DNA of 64,000 nucleotides from Sipunculus nudus. Taxonomy: Eukaryota; Annelida; Sipuncula; Golfingiida; Sipunculidae. The stretch is taken from NCBI GenBank assembly GCA_026874595.1, contig CM049306.1:19707019-19771018 (forward strand), written 5' to 3'. Of the stretch, positions 61,298 to 64,000 are shown one piece after another. How positions within the stretch are numbered: position 1 is the first letter of the stretch; every line of letters starts with the position of its first letter. The translations under genes and the position numbers were made by a program. The notes below the pieces were generated by a model. That model did no database searches. It was not told the DNA's origin and was given only the letters and a program-made list of their open reading frames with translations.

Positions 61298-61321
61298 GAA
61301 CACCATCCTAATGATGATGAG
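61298..61321 (+). CDS. FGD6: FGD6-like microexon (8 codons)
   Basis: 24 bp encoding EHHPNDDE between TTTGGCAG and GTATCT, phase 0 on both sides. It would lie in the loop after the third strand of the second PH domain, where length varies between family members. It may be alternatively spliced. The donor is weak. This is the least certain exon, called from splice sites, phase and position. Confidence 0.6.
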
Positions 61322-61637
61322 GTATCTTTGTTAATTTTCAGTTTATTTTAACTTATCTAACTGCACTTCTTACTCTCCCTTTTCTCATCTTTGTCTCTGG
61401 AATGTCACTCACATCCTTAATTGCATGACCATTTTTTGAATATACCAAGAGAGATCAGCCTGGTACAGGGGATGCAGGGTCACTCGAGAGACCTAAACAC
61501 TGGTATTTTTGGTACCTGTGAAGAAACACCACAAAAAAATCATTTAAATTTGAATTTGAAGTCAAAAACTGACATCAGATTTTATCATCTGTTGAAATAG
61601 TCAATGCAGTATTGTGCATATATTTTGTAAATAAATG

Positions 61638-61652
61638 CCACCAGGGGGCAGC
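61638..61652 (+). promoter_or_regulatory. Candidate CTCF-like motif
   Basis: CCACCAGGGGGCAGC matches the core consensus known for bilaterian CTCF at every position. It lies in an FGD intron. Only the sequence match supports it. Confidence 0.35.
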
Positions 61653-61955
61653 ATCATAGCTGGTGTGAATAGCTCCTTTGAACCATCTACAACACAAAAC
61701 ACTAATCTCGTTGAACTTTATTTCATATAATTATGATACAAAATTGCATAGATGTATCCAACAGATGATTATATATTGAGTTATGACACTTTTTGGCTTA
61801 AATCTGATGTGGGTGTTTCAGGGTGTTTTTTCACGTTTCCAGAAAGCAAGATTTTGATCTTGGAATGCATTCAGTCTTGCTAATTAGGTATTAAGTCACT
61901 GGTCCAGTTTTAGATTTTCTTGACATTTTTCGAGTGATTGTAGTGATAAACTGAT

Positions 61956-62310
61956 TTTTAGCTCAGCTGACTACAACTCACCTGAGCTATAGCAATGGTC
62001 CTTTGTCCATCATCTGCCCAGCCGGCTGTTCGGGCGTCCATCCCTTAACAGGACATGTTTTGAAACCATTGAAACAACAAATCTGAAATTTGGCATACAG
62101 TCCCCAAAATCTCCTACCATACTGAAAATTTGGAATGACTTCTTTCCTTCAAGGTATTAAGGAAAACCCCAATTTTCCATTTAAAACCCATTGTTACACT
62201 TCAAGACTGCATAAAATCAAGGAAATTAAAAGAAATTAGGTCAGTATTGTGTTTCTTGAAGTTGTGCGCCCAAACAGTATGCACTTTGTCAAATCCTACT
62301 TGTGTGACTA
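61956..62310 (+). repeat. Head-hairpin/tail repeat (body type I), 3'-truncated copy
   Basis: The head TTTTTAGCTCAGCTGACTAC with the CACCTGAGCT arm is at 61956, followed by type I text (CTCCTACCATACTGAAAA, ACACTTCAAGACTGC). Similarity fades near 62310 and no tail is seen. Confidence 0.75.
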
Positions 62311-64000
62311 TCTGAAAATAAGGCCAAGATAAAATATGAATATCAGCTAGGTGACCGACTGTAACTGGTGACTGCAAATCACTATTGAAAAATCAGCCTT
62401 ATCAGAGATGAAGCATGAACATAGGCAAAAAAAAAATAGATACTATAGATTTCTTTTTTCACTGATCTCCATGCATGTGCAGTCACAATTTTATGAATTT
62501 CAATTAGGAAAGTTGGTGGATGGTCTTGTTCTCCCCTCAAGACATCATTCCCAATAGTTTTATTTTACTTTTTATAGAGAAAATATATTTAATTGTATGT
62601 TTTTATGGTAGGTGTTCTATAATTAGCCCTGTGATATTGATAGCATACTCATGCCTTGTTATTTCAGTGATTCATTAATACTAATAAATAATATGTGTAC
62701 AGGCAGAGTTGTTATAAATTACTGAAACAGTGTGTAGGTCACTAAACTTGTGAGAAGCATGATGCATGGGGCATGTTGTGTTAATACTATTAAATTATGG
62801 GGATTTCAGAAAATAAAATATTATAATTTTTTTTAGTGTTTTTTCAATGTTTTGTTAAATGTGAAGGTGCAATGTTCATATACACTAAAGAAACAAGCCA
62901 TCTTGCTGCATAATATAGCCAGGACCTGGAAGTTTCCATGTTAAGCAAAAATTGGGAGAAATGCTGAGATTGACACCTAACAGAAAGATTATTTAGGCTT
63001 TGTAGCAATTCAAACATTGATAACTCTTCCTTGACTATTCCTTCATTTTTTGTTAGTCTTTTTGTGCATGTTCCCTTTCCTAAGTGGAGACTAGTGAAAC
63101 ATGTCTTCTTACAAAATTCTGAATGAATCATTTTGGCTGTTCAACAAACTATATACAGGATCTTTAGAGGCAAAGAAAAACCCTTTCTATTCAAATGCTG
63201 AATGATTTTACCTGAAGCATATTCACTTGAAGCACACTCATTTGATTTTCAGCATTGGCAGAAATTCTTTTTTAATGCTAATTTATATCAGTCACAATTA
63301 ATGCACAAATCAATGCATTATGATAGCAAACTCAGCCAGCTGTATATGAACCAGAAAACATAATTAGCAACAAAATAAACAGAAATGTGATTTAAATAGA
63401 ATGTTCCTGCTGAAGTTCTTGATCTAATACTAAGCTGTAATTGACTCCTAGATAAGGTAACTCCTGCTTGTGTTGAGACCCTAACTGGTGATTTGGTAAA
63501 GATTTGATATAAAAAAGCATGCATATTTCTGTCTGGCACATTCCATATTTTAATTATATATAAGTATTATGTATGATGTAGCTTAGTGGTTAAGGCTTTG
63601 GACTTTTTAGTCAGAATTATAGAATTTTATTCCTGTCAGAATCTGAATGCTCTTTTAGCTTAAATTATTAGGATATATATGTCATAGTACCAGGAGTAGT
63701 TCCTTGTTTACTCTTAGCTCTGTATATAACAAAGGTTGAGTGCCAAAGGCTCAGTCATTACATATCATTCTTACAATACATTTACCTTCAGATTCAGTCC
63801 ATAGACAAGGCAGCCTGCCTGTTGTTTGCCTGTTCTGTATGAAAAAGTAGAGAGAGAGAAAAAGTAGAGCAGCATGACCTAATTTTCTTGGAAAATCTCT
63901 TTTTCTTATTTAGTCACACAGATGACAAATGATGCATGGCTCTAACGTAAATGATATCACTTAGTTCATGGGTTTGAATGATATTGAAAGCTTTCAGACT
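62311..64000 (+). other. Non-coding DNA to the end of the window
   Basis: No further FGD exon could be recognised, so the end of the second PH domain must lie beyond the window or in an exon too short to see. AT-rich, with short AG runs near 63850. Confidence 0.55.
63578..63645 (+). repeat. Possible degenerate tRNA-like (SINE head) sequence
   Basis: TAGCTTAGTGGTTAAGGC resembles the A box and D arm of a tRNA, and a 34-base-downstream AATTTTATTCCTGTC could be a decayed B box. The acceptor stem does not pair and the B box fits poorly, so it is at best a relic. Confidence 0.25.

Larger units (their letters stand above)
19514..61321 (+). other. FGD6: FGD6-like Rho guanine-nucleotide exchange factor gene (partial, 20 exons seen)
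   Basis: Twenty exons join in frame with GT/AG borders to about 1,841 residues (5,525 coding bases counted by hand). Order: disordered N-terminus (about 1,300 residues), DH domain (exons 26668-32343 plus 35460-35531), PH (36113-40805), FYVE (41064-45185), linker, second PH (56240-61321, unfinished). This is the FGD family plan. In that family the DH domain loads GTP onto Cdc42-type GTPases, the FYVE finger binds phosphatidylinositol-3-phosphate on endosomes, and the PH domains help membrane targeting. The wording [18 protein letters not shown] and NMSGYL is closest to FGD6; FGD5 is the alternative. No start codon is assigned: the first exon seen begins mid-codon and must follow an upstream exon. 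The C-terminal half of the second PH domain lies beyond the window. Introns reach 10 kb and are filled with repeats. Confidence 0.9.

Noticed and set aside
63793-63840. Candidate further FGD exon after TTCAG
   Set aside because: The frame stops quickly and the residues do not continue a PH domain.

Overview
The window looks like one stretch of an AT-rich animal genome, most likely a lophotrochozoan and probably a bivalve or other mollusc. Reasons: intron-split genes, large introns packed with interspersed repeats that carry long runs of TCCGTCCG, a DIRS-type tyrosine-recombinase retrotransposon, and AT-rich intergenic DNA. The species cannot be fixed from the sequence alone.

There is one real host gene. 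It lies on the + strand from at least 19514 to 61321, is open at both ends of the window, and encodes an FGD-family Rho guanine-nucleotide exchange factor. Joining 20 exons by splice consensus and reading frame gives about 1,841 residues with the order disordered Pro/Ser-rich N-terminus, DH (RhoGEF), PH, FYVE zinc finger, second PH. The DH, PH and FYVE wording is closest to FGD6. The first coding exon (or exons) and the end of the second PH domain are not identified here. The N-terminal region is mostly one 3.8-kb exon (22175-25971) with PxxP motifs and a cluster of tyrosine motifs just before the DH domain.

Everything else is mobile or repetitive DNA. A broken, 5'-truncated non-LTR retrotransposon lies at about 975-2960. 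From 8.2 to 18.8 kb there is a nest of repeats that share one head hairpin and one tail but have different bodies; more copies lie at 32.7-35.3, 42.3-44.8, 46.2-53.9, 53.9-55.8 and 62.0 kb. Two other families of similar design occur at 38.06-39.40 kb and 56.5-59.9 kb. Short DNA transposons with clear target-site duplications sit at 20.3-21.8 kb, 29.5-30.0 kb (hAT-like) and 42.1-42.3 kb (pogo/Tc1-like).

The most striking unit is a 5,270-bp DIRS-like element (46834-52103). It has inverted terminal repeats, an internal complementary region, and decayed gag, reverse transcriptase/RNase H and tyrosine recombinase genes. It inserted into a repeat copy whose intact sister lies 3.9 kb upstream, so the empty site can be read exactly and shows no target-site duplication. 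A 54-bp minisatellite starts at the splice donor of the first PH exon and copies that donor motif about 16 times. Several repeat families also share a palindromic GGTGGCGCCACC-type motif, and one carries tandem AGGTCA nuclear-receptor half-sites.
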